From NCBI GenBank assembly GCA_963971225.1, contig OZ020270.1, positions 24,873,689 through 24,937,688 of the forward strand: a stretch of DNA of 64,000 bases. The letters run 5' to 3'. The notes under the pieces are model-generated. The model searched no databases. It was given only the letters and a program-made list of their open reading frames with translations, and was not told where the DNA came from. The stretch's first letter is position 1; each line of letters starts with the position of its first letter. Positions 43,361 through 53,999 of this stretch are shown piece after piece. Made by a program: the position numbers and the translations under genes. The stretch is from Melieria omissa (Eukaryota > Arthropoda > Insecta > Diptera > Ulidiidae).

Positions 43361-44880
43361 ATAGGTACCCACCCCAGCATGAGGAAGAAGTGAGGAGGCA
43401 AATCAAAGAAATGGCAGAACAGGGAATTATAAGAAAAAGTAAATCGAAATATTCCAGCCCCTTAATCGTGATACCAAAGAAAATGGATAACTCGGGAAAA
43501 AAGAAATACAGATTAGTTATAGACTATAGAAAATTAAACGAGATAACAGTTGATGATAAGTACCCATTACCAAACATAGATTCAATTCTAGATAAATTGG
43601 GAAGAGCCCAATATTTCACGACACTGGATTTGGCAAAAGGGTACCACCAAATCTTAGTCAAGGAAGAAGATAGGGAAAAAACGGCTTTTGTCACACCGCA
43701 TGGGCTATATGAATTTGTACGGATGCCATTCGGACTAAAGAATGCACCGGCAACATTCCAGCGCCTAATGGACGAGATATTGCGTGATTATATTAATAAA
43801 ACATGTGTTGTCTATTTAGACGACATACTCATATTTAGTACTTCATTAGACGAACATATAAAAGCTATTAACGAAATTTTTAGCGTACTAGAAAAGTAAA
43901 AATTTGAAAATCCAGATAGACAAATGCAATTTTTTAAAGAAAGAGACAGAGTTTCTAGGACACGTCCTAACAGAAGAAGGGATTAAACCAAATCCGAAAA
44001 AAATCCAAATTATAAAAAATCTAGAATTGCCAAGGACAGAAAAACAGATTAAAAGCTTTCTAGGAGTCACAGGCTACTACCGAAAATTCATTAAAGATTA
44101 TGCCAAGGTGGCACAACCAATAACGAAATATCTAAAACAAGGAATAAAAATTAACACAAAAGACCCTACATACATAGAGGCATTTGACAAATTAAAAAAT
44201 TTAATAAGTTCACATCCAATATTACGATTTCCAAACTTTGAAAAGCAATTCACTCTAACAACAGATGCATCGAACTATGCACTGGGAGCGGTATTAAGCC
44301 AAGAAGGCCACCCAGTCTGCTTTGCATCACGAACGCTTAATAACCATGAAAGAAACTACTCAGCTACAGATAAGGAATTTTTGGCCATTATATGGAGCGT
44401 AAATTACTTTAGGCCGTATCTTTACGGAAGGAAATTCAAAATTCTTACGGATCACCAACCGATAAAATATCTACATTCTAAATACAAAGGTAAAGATATG
44501 TCACCAAGACACCAAAGATGGCTTCTAAAATTGGGAGAATACGATTGTGAGATAGAATATTTAATAGGAAAAGAAAATAAGGTGGCGGATTTCTTGAGCA
44601 GACTAGGAAAGGAAAAAGAGACAAGTACAGAAGAGGAGGACCAAACTTTAAACATTTTTCCGAATAAAGAAGACGACAATTTTTCGAAGTCAAATATTAT
44701 TGATAACATTGAAGACGATATAACTATGGCGACAGTACATTCAGCAGAAGAAAACTTACAGGACCACTTTCTCATCAAAGAAGAAATAGTAAATAAATAT
44801 AAAACACAAATAATCATAACGAACGATAAAACAGAAGAAATAAAAATGATTCTTTATAGCGGAATACGATTTCGAAAACA
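43361..44880 (+). pseudogene. pol: E Pol, reverse transcriptase and RNase H
   Basis: 43361-43896: [45 protein letters not shown], catalytic YLDDILIF near 43814. A 1-nt shift near 43895-43904 moves to the next frame, which runs to 44896: LGHVLTEEGIKPNP, connection, then RNase H with LTTDASNYALGAVL and LTDHQPIKYL. Another shift near 44870-44885 precedes integrase. Confidence 0.9.
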
Positions 44881-45986
44881 TGGGGGACATATTTAGAAGA
44901 TATATTAAAAAGGGACATTTAGGCATCTTTTCGGAATTACGAGATAATAAATATAATATTGTTCAACAGAAACTCATTCAAATGTTTTCTAATGATAAAA
45001 GCATTAAGTTCATAAAATGTACAATCAGAGCACAGGACTTAGAAACAGAAGTGGAAGCAATTAAACAGATATCATTCTATCATGTAAAGGAAAGTATGCA
45101 TTCGGGCATACAAGAGACATACAACCAAATCAAGAAAATAATCTATTACCCAAAATTAATGGAGTTAATCCAAATAGTAATCAACCAATGCGACTTATGC
45201 AAGGAAATTAAATATGATAGGAACCCGATAAAACAACAATTCACACATACCGAAACACCCTCAGATAAAAATCAGATAATACACATAGACACATACGTTA
45301 TGAAAAATTTTCATTTTTTGACAATAATAGATAAATTCTCCAAATTCGGAGCAGCCTACCCCTTAGATGACAGAAACCATATTACAATAATTGAACAGTT
45401 AGAAAACCATTTTGCTAAAATAGGAAAACCAATGAAAATTATAGCCGATAATGAATTCAAAGCAACACGAATAAAAGAATTTCTAGACCAGGAGGGAATC
45501 CAACTGCATCTGACGAAACCCAATAGTCACACTGGGAATGCGGATGTAGAAAGGATGCATAATACACTCGCGGAAAAATTTAGAATAATATACAATGCCG
45601 ACAAAAGTTTACCAATAAAACAAATTATCCAAAAAGCAATACGAAATTACAATAACAGATACCATACTACAATTAAAAGCACCCCGTTAGACGTACAAAA
45701 TGGCAAAGTCAACGTAGAAAAAGTTAAACAAAACATAGAGGAAAACAAAAAAAGATTTATAGACAAATTAAATAAGAATAGGGAACAATACGAGGAAAAC
45801 AGGGAAGAAGGATATGTTAGGAACTATAAAGCAGTAAGACATAAAGAACAACCAAAGTTTAAGAGGGCAGAACTGAAAAACATACATCCAATAAATATTA
45901 AAAGACCTCAAAAATTTACAGATATGGCTAATGACAATGATGACACTGATAATAATGGGAATAACATCGACGACAGCTCAACTTAA
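44880..45986 (+). pseudogene. pol: E Pol, integrase
   Basis: Open for 368 codons in a third frame. HHCC zinc domain (YHVKESMHSGIQET...CDLCKEIK), catalytic core aspartates in IIHIDTYVM and KIIADNEFK, catalytic glutamate in GNADVERMHNTL (about 45537-45570). The C-terminal tail is basic and then Asp/Asn-rich and overlaps env. Confidence 0.9.
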
Positions 45987-46587
45987 TATCAGTAAAATAA
46001 CTGACCAAAACGGATTTGCAGAAATCAAACTAGGCAACAAGGAAATCGTAACGGCAACGGACGTCATAATCCATATTATAAATCTAGAAGACATAAGTAA
46101 AATTTCAGATCACCTGACGGACAATATAAGCGTAATGAAGATCAAAAACAAATATATCTTACAGTTAGAACTTATCGAAGCTAGGAATAAATTAAAAACG
46201 ATTTTATTGACAGAACATAGACAAAAAAGGGGATTGATTAATGGAATAGGTAATGCAGCAAAATGGCTTTTCGGAACAATGGACGAAGAAGACAGACAAA
46301 CCATAACAAAACATCTATCTTTATTTGACGACAATTTGCACGAAACAACAGAAGAACTAAATCAGCAAGTCTACATTAATACATACTTTAATGACACAAT
46401 AAAACATTTAGAACAAATCATTCAAAATGACAGAACTGAAATAGAGAAACAACTAAACACTATCACCAAATATGCTAAAGAAGAAAACCAGGAAAATTTA
46501 TACTATGACCAACTATTTAAAATTCAATTTATAAAAAAAATAAAATTGAACATTTGCAAGATAATATTGCCTCAGCAAAATTTGTAA
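45931..46587 (+). pseudogene. env: E Env, N-terminal and fusion-protein region
   Basis: Errantivirus envelope protein, related to baculovirus F-type fusion proteins. It starts with a short hydrophobic leader (MTLIIMGITSTTAQ), then has a furin-type cleavage site RQKR followed by a Gly-rich hydrophobic stretch GLINGIGNAAKWLFGTMD (about 46225-46285). The frame is lost near 46540, where sequence continues in another frame. Not functional in this copy. Confidence 0.87.
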
Positions 46588-47052
46588 TACTACACCCTAA
46601 TATATTAACAGATAAGGAAATAGAGAAATATAATATTAATTTTAATAAACTTAAGTATATAAAAATGGGGGCAGCAATGTCTAATAATAAATTACTATTG
46701 TTTGCGATTAAGATACCAAAATCTTTTATAACAGTTAGCGTAAAATATGTTGTACCAATACCAAATTTAGAAAATTGTGAAATTGAAGAAAATACCGAAA
46801 AAATATTTGTGTAGCAAAATAAAACATATATGTACGTTCGAAGAATTAAAATCTTTAAAGGAATCAAAACAAAGTACACACTGTATATTAAAACAAAATT
46901 GCAAACTTATCAGTAGAAATGAAACAGAAATAATCAAATTAGATGAGGAGACAATTGTAGTAAAAAACGCACACAATATATCACTTAACCAAACATGTAA
47001 TGGAGATAAAATAATAATAAATGGAAATAATCTAATACATTTTGCGAACTGT
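46554..47052 (+). pseudogene. env: E Env, middle part in other frames
   Basis: Two overlapping frames (46554-46814 and 46777-47052) carry the rest of the Env ectodomain with cysteines and N-glycosylation-type sites (NIS, NQT). At least two frameshifts relative to 45931-46587. Cut at 47052 by the SINE. Confidence 0.8.
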
Positions 47053-47391
47053 GATAATTAATTGATTGGCACGACAGCCCGCTTACGCGAGACTAAGGCC
47101 TAGCTTCCCGCAACCACCCGTGTTGTGCGTGTGAATTTTGTACGCGGGTGGAAGGGACCTACAGTTTTATGCCGGTTCCGAACGGCAGGTTGGGAGCTTT
47201 TTCATAGGCAATTTTTACTCTCAGAGGTTTGCCATTTCCAGCTGAGAGGACAGCCACCGAAAGAGAAAACAAGTTTCCCGTTATTTTTTTTTAGGTGTTA
47301 CTACATGCAGTATTCGATCTTGCGTCGCTCTGCATGCGACTCGTTGGACCGCGCACTAACCAACTGAGCCACGGCGGCTGCCGTGCGAACT
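47053..47391 (-). mobile_element. tRNA-derived SINE, copy S3, in E env
   Basis: Minus orientation; (ATTA) tail at 47053-47065, head near 47380 with gccgccgtggctcagttgg on its strand. TSD gcgaactgt at 47044-47052 and 47392-47400; a partial extra copy (gtgcgaact) lies just inside at 47384-47391. Confidence 0.9.
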
Positions 47392-47805
47392 GCGAACTGT
47401 ACTATACACATTAACGACAACTACTTCTCAAATTCATTTGAAATGTCTGAAGAAAGATATGTTTACACAAACAACGGAAATCTTAAAAATTTTAGAAAAA
47501 AAATTACTTTTGAAGAAATTATACAGAATAACCAAAATAATGTAGTAAATATAAGAAAATTAAAATTTCATAAAAATATATCTTATGGTTGTAATTTCGG
47601 ACTAATAGCTGTAATACTTATATTAATCATTTTTGTAACTTTAAAACATAAACGCATTACAATTAAACTAAATAAACGAATTCAGGAGAATTCAATTTTA
47701 AAGGAGGGAGTAGTTACGTATAGTAATAGCAGTGCTACATCGGACATTGCACCCGATAAAATTGATGAGCTATTAAAACAAATAAGCCAACAGCGACGAA
47801 TGTAA
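47392..47805 (+). pseudogene. env: E Env C-terminal part with membrane anchor
   Basis: Continues Env after the SINE. Has one strong transmembrane segment (FGLIAVILILIIFVTL, about 47598-47645) and a short basic cytoplasmic tail, which reads into the 3-prime LTR and stops at 47803-47805. The listed ATG upstream is inside the SINE and is not a real start. Confidence 0.85.
47699..47711 (+). promoter_or_regulatory. E polypurine tract
   Basis: aaaaggagggagt directly before the 3-prime LTR, primer for plus-strand synthesis. Confidence 0.85.
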
Positions 47806-48106
47806 TGCGAAACCACATTTCCGATTTTTGAAATAATTTAGCAAACAAACATAAAACAAAATCAAAACCGAACCAAATTTCCAAGAAGCACAATATTGGT
47901 TAACAATATTGTGACCAAAAGCATTTAGTTAGTATGTAAGCAAATAAGTGTCGATTAAGCAATTGTGTAATTATGGTAAGCTTGGTAGAAAGTAAGAATT
48001 GGAAAATAAAGTCAGTCTGATTTCACCCTTTTGTAGCGTCAGATCGCCTAAATTCTCTTGCTTTTTATTTAAAAAAAACGCAGCCCGCCGGCCCACATAC
48101 GAAACT
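47712..48106 (+). mobile_element. E 3-prime LTR
   Basis: 395 bp, four substitutions relative to the 5-prime LTR (about 1 percent). Confidence 0.94.
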
Positions 48107-48605
48107 CGCGCGCATCGATACGTGCTCGTGCAGCGCTAGAGGTAGGAGCGCGGTCACAAAAACATGTATAACTTTTGACCTAATGCAAAATAATGACTTT
48201 TTTTCACCAAAATTTTTGTAAGGGATTGTAGAATTGAATGAAATATGTTAGAATTTTCTCGCAGGCGGAGAAGTTTCATTAATTTTCAATTATTTACAAC
48301 AAATAGGATTTTTCAGCTAAATAATAATTTTTTTGTGAAGAAAGATTTTTTCATGGCAAAGTATATTAATTGACAAAAATTTTGATGTAGAAAACGTTGA
48401 GTTCCGATAAACCGTTCGTGAGTTATGAATTTTTCAAAAAAACATGACCAAAAACTTTAACGGTAAATAACTAATGAAAAAAACATTTTTTTTCAAAATT
48501 ATTTTAGGGGTGTTATTTTTACCTCCAAGCCGATCGAAAACCGTATTGATCAACGAAAACTGAGACCATCGATTTTAAAGTGGCCCACTTGAGAAAATTT
48601 GACCC

Positions 48606-48782
48606 TACCCAGTTGTTTACCAGCTTTTCCGAGACCGTAGTGGCTTCCTGGTTAGGAATGGGGTACACTTCGGGCCATTTGCTGAAGTAACCCATTACCA
48701 CCAGCACATATTTGTTGCCTTGAGTGCTAGTTGGGAATGGGCCGGCGACGTCCATACCAATCCGCTCGAAGGGCGCTCCCAC
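48606..48782 (-). pseudogene. G4 integrase core, N-terminal half
   Basis: First catalytic block ERIGMDVAGPFPTS with aspartate, then KYVLVVMGYFSKWPEVYPIPNQEATT up to the T insertion point. Preceded by a 52-bp deletion (relative to G5, 48794/48795) that removes the CRCSAAKG part of the zinc domain. Confidence 0.87.
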
Positions 48783-49849
48783 GTTGTACTGTCGCAGCTC
48801 TTAATCCACTCGGCTACAGACTCCTGACATCCTACCCAGTAGAATCGTCTTTTTATTTTGGCGACGGTTTTGGAGATGCCCAGGTGCCCTCCACTGGAGT
48901 CGTTATGGTATGCCTCCATCACCTCGTTGATTCTGCATTTCGGCACTACCACTAGGGAGTTGCTGGTCCGGCCATCCGCGCTTTCCCATTCGCGGTACAG
49001 GCATCCTTCCTTCAGCCGCAGACTTTTCCACTGTGCCCAGTAAGCCTTAGCGATCGGGCTTTCACCGGCCATCTCCTGCCAGTCTGGACGTGCGCCTTGC
49101 TCCTTGCCTTCGACGATTTTCGCAAGATCCGCATCCTCACGCTGGTCTTTTTGAAGCCTCTCCGCAGACCACTCTTCCTCTGGCATGACGCTGACCAACC
49201 GGACGTCCAATATCTGTTCTTTGCTTTCGGCTCGCGAGCATTGCCTGCATTCGACTTTGCACGGACGGCGGGACAAGGCATCGGCATTTCCATGGCTACT
49301 GCCCTTGCGATGCTCCATTGTGTAGTCGTAGCTCTGCAGTCGCTCGATCCACCGCGCCAATTGCCCTTCAGGATCTTTAAAGTTCAGGAGCCATCTCAAT
49401 GCCGCATGATCTGTGCGCAGACGAAACCCTTGTCCATACAGATATTTGTGGAAGTGTTTTACGCAGTCCAATACCGCCAGCAGTTCTCTCCGTGTCACAC
49501 AGTAATTGCGTTCCGGTTTCGATAGAACCCTACTGTAGTACGCTATCACTTGTTCCTGGCCGTCTATTATCTGTGATAGCACACCGCCAATACTATTCCC
49601 GCTTGCATCTGTATCCAGCACAAACATCTCCCCAGGCACGGGGAAGGCCAGAATTGGAGCACTGCACAGTTTTTCCTTCAGACGTGCAAAAGCCTGCTCC
49701 TGATCCTCGTTCCACTCGAAAGCTTGGCTCTTTTCGTCAGTTTGTGCAAGCTGCTGGCTATGTTCGCGAATCCCGGACCAAATCGGTGGTAGTATGTGCA
49801 CCGGCCCAGGAAACTGCGGAGTTCGTGTAGATTGCGTGGCCGGGGCCAC
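48783..49849 (-). pseudogene. G4 RNase H and integrase zinc domain
   Basis: From 49849: connection region, then RNase H (VLDTDASGNSIGGVL, LRTDHAALRWLLNF, GNADALSRRP), linker, and the integrase HH part (HNDSSGGHLGISKT). Frame lost at the deletion near 48795. Upstream it joins the RT segment by a frame change near 49700-49850. Confidence 0.88.
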
Positions 49850-50619
49850 TCCTTCACCGCCGTGATTTTGCCTTCATCCGTATGTACTCCGCGGGCGGAA
49901 ACCGTATGACCCAGATACTTGACCTCCTTTTGGAACAGCGAGCACTTCTTTGGGTTGAGTCTAAGCCCAGCTTTTTGTATCCGCTCGAATACCTCCTTCA
50001 GCTTTTCCAGGTGGTCGTCGAAGCTTTTGCCCATCACGATTATGTCGTCGAGGTATACCAGACACGTCCGCCAATGCAGCCCTTTTAGCACGCGTTCCAT
50101 TAGCCGCTCGAATGTTGCTGGTGCGTTGCAGAGTCCAAACGGCATGACGGTGAACTGCCACAAACCATCGCCAACACTGAAAGCCGTTTTCTCCTTGTCC
50201 TTGTCTGCAAGCTCTACCTGCCAATAGCCGCTGCGTAAGTCGAGTGTGGAGAACCACTGCGTGCCTGACAGTGTGTCCAGGGTGTCATCGATCCGAGGTA
50301 GTGGATAACTGTCCTTCTTGGTCACATCATTGAGCTTCCGATAATCCACACAAAATCGGGTACTGCCATCTTTTTTTTTGACTAGCACGACTGGCAAGCA
50401 CCAGGGGCCCGAAGAAGGCTCTATGACCTTGTCTTTCCGCATGTTCTCGATCAAATTTGTGACCTCCTCCCTCTTGGCCAGAGAAACTCGTCTTGGCGGT
50501 TGGCGAATCGGTTTTGCACTTCCGGTGTCGATGTTGTGCTTCACTATGGCTGTTCTGCCGCAAATATTGACCCATAGTGCTGCAGGAAAGACCTCACCTT
50601 CTGTTCTTCTCACCTTCAC
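49678..50619 (-). pseudogene. G4 reverse transcriptase
   Basis: Contains IVKHNIDTGSAKPI, VLVKKKDGSTRFCVDYRKLN, TLDLRSGYWQVEL, catalytic YLDDIIVMG near 50050, LGHTVSARGVHTDEGK. Upstream the frame is broken by a small duplication (ctcaccttctgttctt repeated, 50595-50640). Confidence 0.9.
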
Positions 50620-50641
50620 CTTCTCACCTTCTGTTCTTCTG

Positions 50642-51420
50642 CTTAGCCGTCAACTCGCTGCTCCACTGGTTCTCTTGCGGTATGACGTCCATGTTAAAAC
50701 CGCTCTTTTTATTACCTCCAGGTGGGCTACTCTCGCAATTGACCACTGCTACAGCTTCCTTACACTCGCCAATTACCTCCTCTTTCCCGACATATCTGGG
50801 TGCATTCAGGGGGTTCAGTATTCTGACTGGTATTCTGCCATTCTTAGGTTCCACTAATGTACGTCCGATGATGATGTTGTCGTGTCCTTGTTTTGGTGCT
50901 TCTACAACCCACAGCCGACTCGTCCCATCGTCCTCGTCCACCTTTGCCCACACAATCGCCTCAGAATTCGCTGGTATCGTCCTGTGTTGACACGATACAA
51001 CTTTCCTTACCGCCACGCTTTGCTCATAGCCGGTGTGCAGCGGGAATTCAACGTTGGCATATCTCAGCACATTTTCATTCAGGTCCAGCGTAAAACCGTG
51101 CCTAATCATGAAGTCCACGCCGATAATCACGTCGTCCATTATATCCGCGACGATGAACTCATGTTCCAGGCTGCTGGTGCCGATAGTAATCGTTTTTGTA
51201 ACTTTCCCTCTTACCGGCGCGCGCTCGCCAGTCGCAGTCCGCAGCTGTATGCCATGCAGCGGTTCCCAGTTCTTCAGCAGCTTCCTTTTTATGATCGAAT
51301 ATGACGCTCCAGTATCCAGTGTCAACACGAACAACTTTCCATCTATCCTTCCTTCAATTGTCAAGCTGCTGGGTTGTCGTTTCAGCTGTGAGACAAGGAT
51401 GGTGGGGCAGCAGATTGTGG
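50642..51420 (-). pseudogene. G4 protease region
   Basis: Aspartic protease with LFVLTLDTGASYSIIKRKLL near 51300 and DVIIGVDFMIRHGF, followed by a spacer toward RT. Open as one frame 51364-50650. Confidence 0.87.
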
Positions 51421-51453
51421 GGATCAGCTCACGCCCCTTTGGGCTGACCCGTT

Positions 51454-52972
51454 TTAATTTAACGGCTCCTCGTCCTCAGCCCTGCGCTTGTTGGCTGAGC
51501 CTCGATTGTCAGTATTCCTCGCTTCAGGCGATTGCGATCGAGATCGGGAACGCCTCTTTCGTTGGCGGCAGTCTCGTGCTATGTGGCCCTGCTTGCCACA
51601 TACCCAGCAAACAACTTTAGAGGAGACCACCGTGGCCTGTCCGGTGGCTCAGAGCTTATGGCCTGGATCGTAATGTCGTTGTCTGGCTGGATCTGGCGTA
51701 TCCTTGCAGGTGCATACCGAGTGCTCCCAATCCATGTCGCCTCATATGTCATCACGCTGGTCACCGTCTCCATAAATGTCGGCTTGCCCATCATCAACGC
51801 ACTGCGACGTGTCTCCGGGTCATGAAGACCTTCAATAAACGCCTCTATCTTCATCCTATCGAGATCATCAGCGCCGAAGGACGGGTAGCACAGCTGCACG
51901 AGCCGCTCAATGTCTGCAGCGCCTCGCTGGCTCTCTGCCTGCGGTTCTTCAGCTCACAGTAGTACAGCGTTCTGTTGTGCTCGTCGCTGTATTTGGCTGC
52001 CAGCGCCCTTATGACGGTCTCGTACTTACTTCGTAGACATTCTGGAACTGATTTTATTACCTCAGCCGCAGCACCTTTAAGAGCAAGCGCCAATCACGGA
52101 CCTTTCCTTACGTCGGTCCACTGATTTTCAGGAGCAGCCAGGTCGAATAGCAGCTTGAAGGTATCGAACGGCGTAGTCCCATCATAAGTAGGCACTTCTG
52201 CTCGGGTGGCAACACTTTCCGGAACCGGCGGCAACCATTCTCGCGGCTGTACCTCCCTTAGCCGCTCGTCCATCTTTCTGTTCATCGAATCTTCCAGACT
52301 ATCAACTCGTTTGTTCAGGGAATCATCAAGATCGTCAACACGTTTGTTCAGGGAATCATCCAGGTCGGCAACTCGTTTGTTCAGGGAATCATCCAGGTCG
52401 TCGACTCGCTTATCCAAGTGCTCTACCCGCGTCTCCAGGTGCTCGACTTTCCCATTAATCCTGTCTGAGATTTCCTCCACCTTCTGCTCCAAGCGCGCAG
52501 AATTTTTCTGAAGCCTGCTGGACAACTCCCGATTTGCATTTTCCAGTTTTGCTGACATTTCCCGGTTCGCCGTTTCCATTTTAGCTATTTCCTGATTTGT
52601 AGTCTCGATTTTTGCCGAAATTTCGAGATTCGTAGTTTTCAGCTTCGCTGCCATTTCTCGATTCGCTGTTTCCATTTGCGCCGACATGCCTTTGAGTGCA
52701 GCCATTAGTTGGCTCATGTCCAACGCTTGTATTGGTGCAGCCGCTGCAGCTGTACTCTGTAGCGAAGCAGCACCAGCAGGAGACTCCTCCACCTTGGCCG
52801 ACGCCTCTAGTTCTTGCGCTCCGAACTCGTGCACAGTGCAATCGACGCCTCGTGCCTCACATGCTTCTCGCAAGCGCAACTGCAACTCCACCTTTCCGCC
52901 AGCAGTCGGCAAATTCCAGGCAGCCAGCTCCTTCTTCAGCTGGTCCACCTTCAGCAGCTCGAGTTTAACCAT
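51454..52972 (-). pseudogene. gag: G4 Gag, several frameshifts
   Basis: ATG at 52972. SAP-like head, coiled-coil repeats, then four successive 11-residue RVDDLDDSLNK-type units (about 52430-52280), capsid-like region, and a damaged zinc-knuckle region near 51590-51550. The first frame ends at 52094 within NQWTDVRKG; the capsid continues in other frames (52093-51851, 51899-51579). Stop TAA at 51456-51454. Confidence 0.87.
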
Positions 52973-53025
52973 GTCCGTGCTTTTATAATTTTATTTATTT
53001 ATTTGTTTACTTTCAATTTTCCACA

Positions 53026-53043
53026 ATCCCACTTATGACACCA
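53026..53043 (-). promoter_or_regulatory. G4 primer-binding site (tRNA-Leu type)
   Basis: Minus strand reads TGGTGTCATAAGTGGGAT, one base different from G2. Confidence 0.75.
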
Positions 53044-53045
53044 AA

Positions 53046-53491
53046 TGTTACGAATACTAGGTCTAGTGGGCTGTTACGTATCACTGGATTGTGCAATTTG
53101 AAAATGAAACAACTTTGTTTATTCGAACGCAGCCAATTAAAAACCAACAGTCACTTTATTATTCACAGTTTACACTTTACTGTTCGTACACTTAAGTATT
53201 TGCTTAATTACTCCGTGTGGCAACTTCACTTGTCAAAACCAGACTGACTGGCTGCGCCGCATCCGGCTGCCTTTTATACCTGTCAGGCCATCGCGCAGAT
53301 CGTTCCCGCACATTCCGGAGTGGACTAAAAGTTTCCATCATTGCCAGGTTTGACTAAAAGTTATTATCGCGGCCGTCGTTGCCAGATTGGACTAAAAGTT
53401 ACCATCGCGGCCGTCGTTGCCAGATTGGATTATAGCACGGCACGTAGCGGCAGGGTTGCTTTGCACAGCGACAGACTGTCTTATCGTTACA
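53046..53491 (-). mobile_element. G4 5-prime LTR
   Basis: 446 bp. TATA box on the minus strand at 53272-53278. Confidence 0.92.
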
Positions 53492-53999
53492 ATAATAATA
53501 ATTGACTGGCACGACAGCCCACTTACGCGAGACTAAGGCCTAGCTTCCCGCAACCACCCGTGTTGTGCGTGTGAATTTGTACGCGGGTGGAAGGGACCTA
53601 CAGTTTTATGCCGGTTCCGAACGGCAGGTTGGAAGCTTTTTCATAGGCAATTTTTACTCCCAGAGGTTTGCCATTTCCAGTTGAGAGGACAGCCACCGAA
53701 AGAGAAAACGGGTAGCCCGTTATATTTTTAGGTGTTATTACAGGCAGTATTTGAACCTGCGGTTGCTGCCTTCGACTCGTTGTCCAACGCACTAACCAAC
53801 TGAGCCACGGCGGCTGCGGAAAAACTTTTTACTATCCAATAATTAAGCTTAAATATCTGTATTTTATAAATGTAAAAGGATTTTTAATTTTACAAATTTT
53901 TGGCCGAAATGTGTAACTGTAAAGAAATGTGTGCTGTAGATGTGTACTGTAAAAGAAAAAAATATTTTCTGAGCCTTTCGACGAATTATAGTATAATTA

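Larger units (their letters stand above)
39792..48106 (+). mobile_element. Endogenous errantivirus E (gag-pol-env)
   Basis: Insect endogenous retrovirus of the 17.6/297/gypsy type. LTRs 395 bp (39792-40186, 47712-48106), edges AGT...ACT, TSD cgcg (39788-39791, 48107-48110), tRNA-Ser primer site, gag, pol, env, polypurine tract. A hAT-like element (42253-43360) sits in pol and a SINE (47053-47391) in env. The LTRs differ at four positions. Pol and env contain frameshifts, so the copy is defective. Confidence 0.95.
39237..48605. mobile_element. Long-TIR DNA element T, split by errantivirus E
   Basis: TIRs of about 475 bp: 39237-39712 and 48131-48605, beginning GGGTCAAATTTTCTCAAGTG. TSD tacc at 39233-39236 and 48606-48609; the uninterrupted target is readable in copy G5 (60605-60620). 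Without E it is about 1.05 kb, with a GC-rich hairpin centre. No transposase. A 4-bp TSD fits only a few superfamilies (for example Sola or Chapaev types); assignment open. Confidence 0.87.
38062..53491 (-). mobile_element. Gypsy copy G4, split by element T
   Basis: Minus-oriented element with two 446-bp LTRs (38062-38507, 53046-53491), TSD ataa (38058-38061, 53492-53495), primer site, gag, pol. Element T (39237-48605) lies in the integrase. All ORFs carry damage. Own length without T about 6.06 kb, so G4 gives the full plan of the G family. Confidence 0.94.
38055..53816 (-). mobile_element. tRNA-derived SINE, copy S4, split by gypsy G4
   Basis: SINE pieces are 38055-38061 (ataataa, part of the ATT-type tail) and 53492-53816. 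TSD of the SINE: 15-bp cggaaaaacttttta at 38040-38054 and 53817-53831, 15.8 kb apart. The head near 53816 again reads gccgccgtggctcagttgg on the minus strand. G4 sits in the A/T tail. Confidence 0.92.

Noticed and set aside
52280..52430. CRISPR-like regular repeats
   Set aside because: 33-bp units are coding, in frame with Gag, without spacers.
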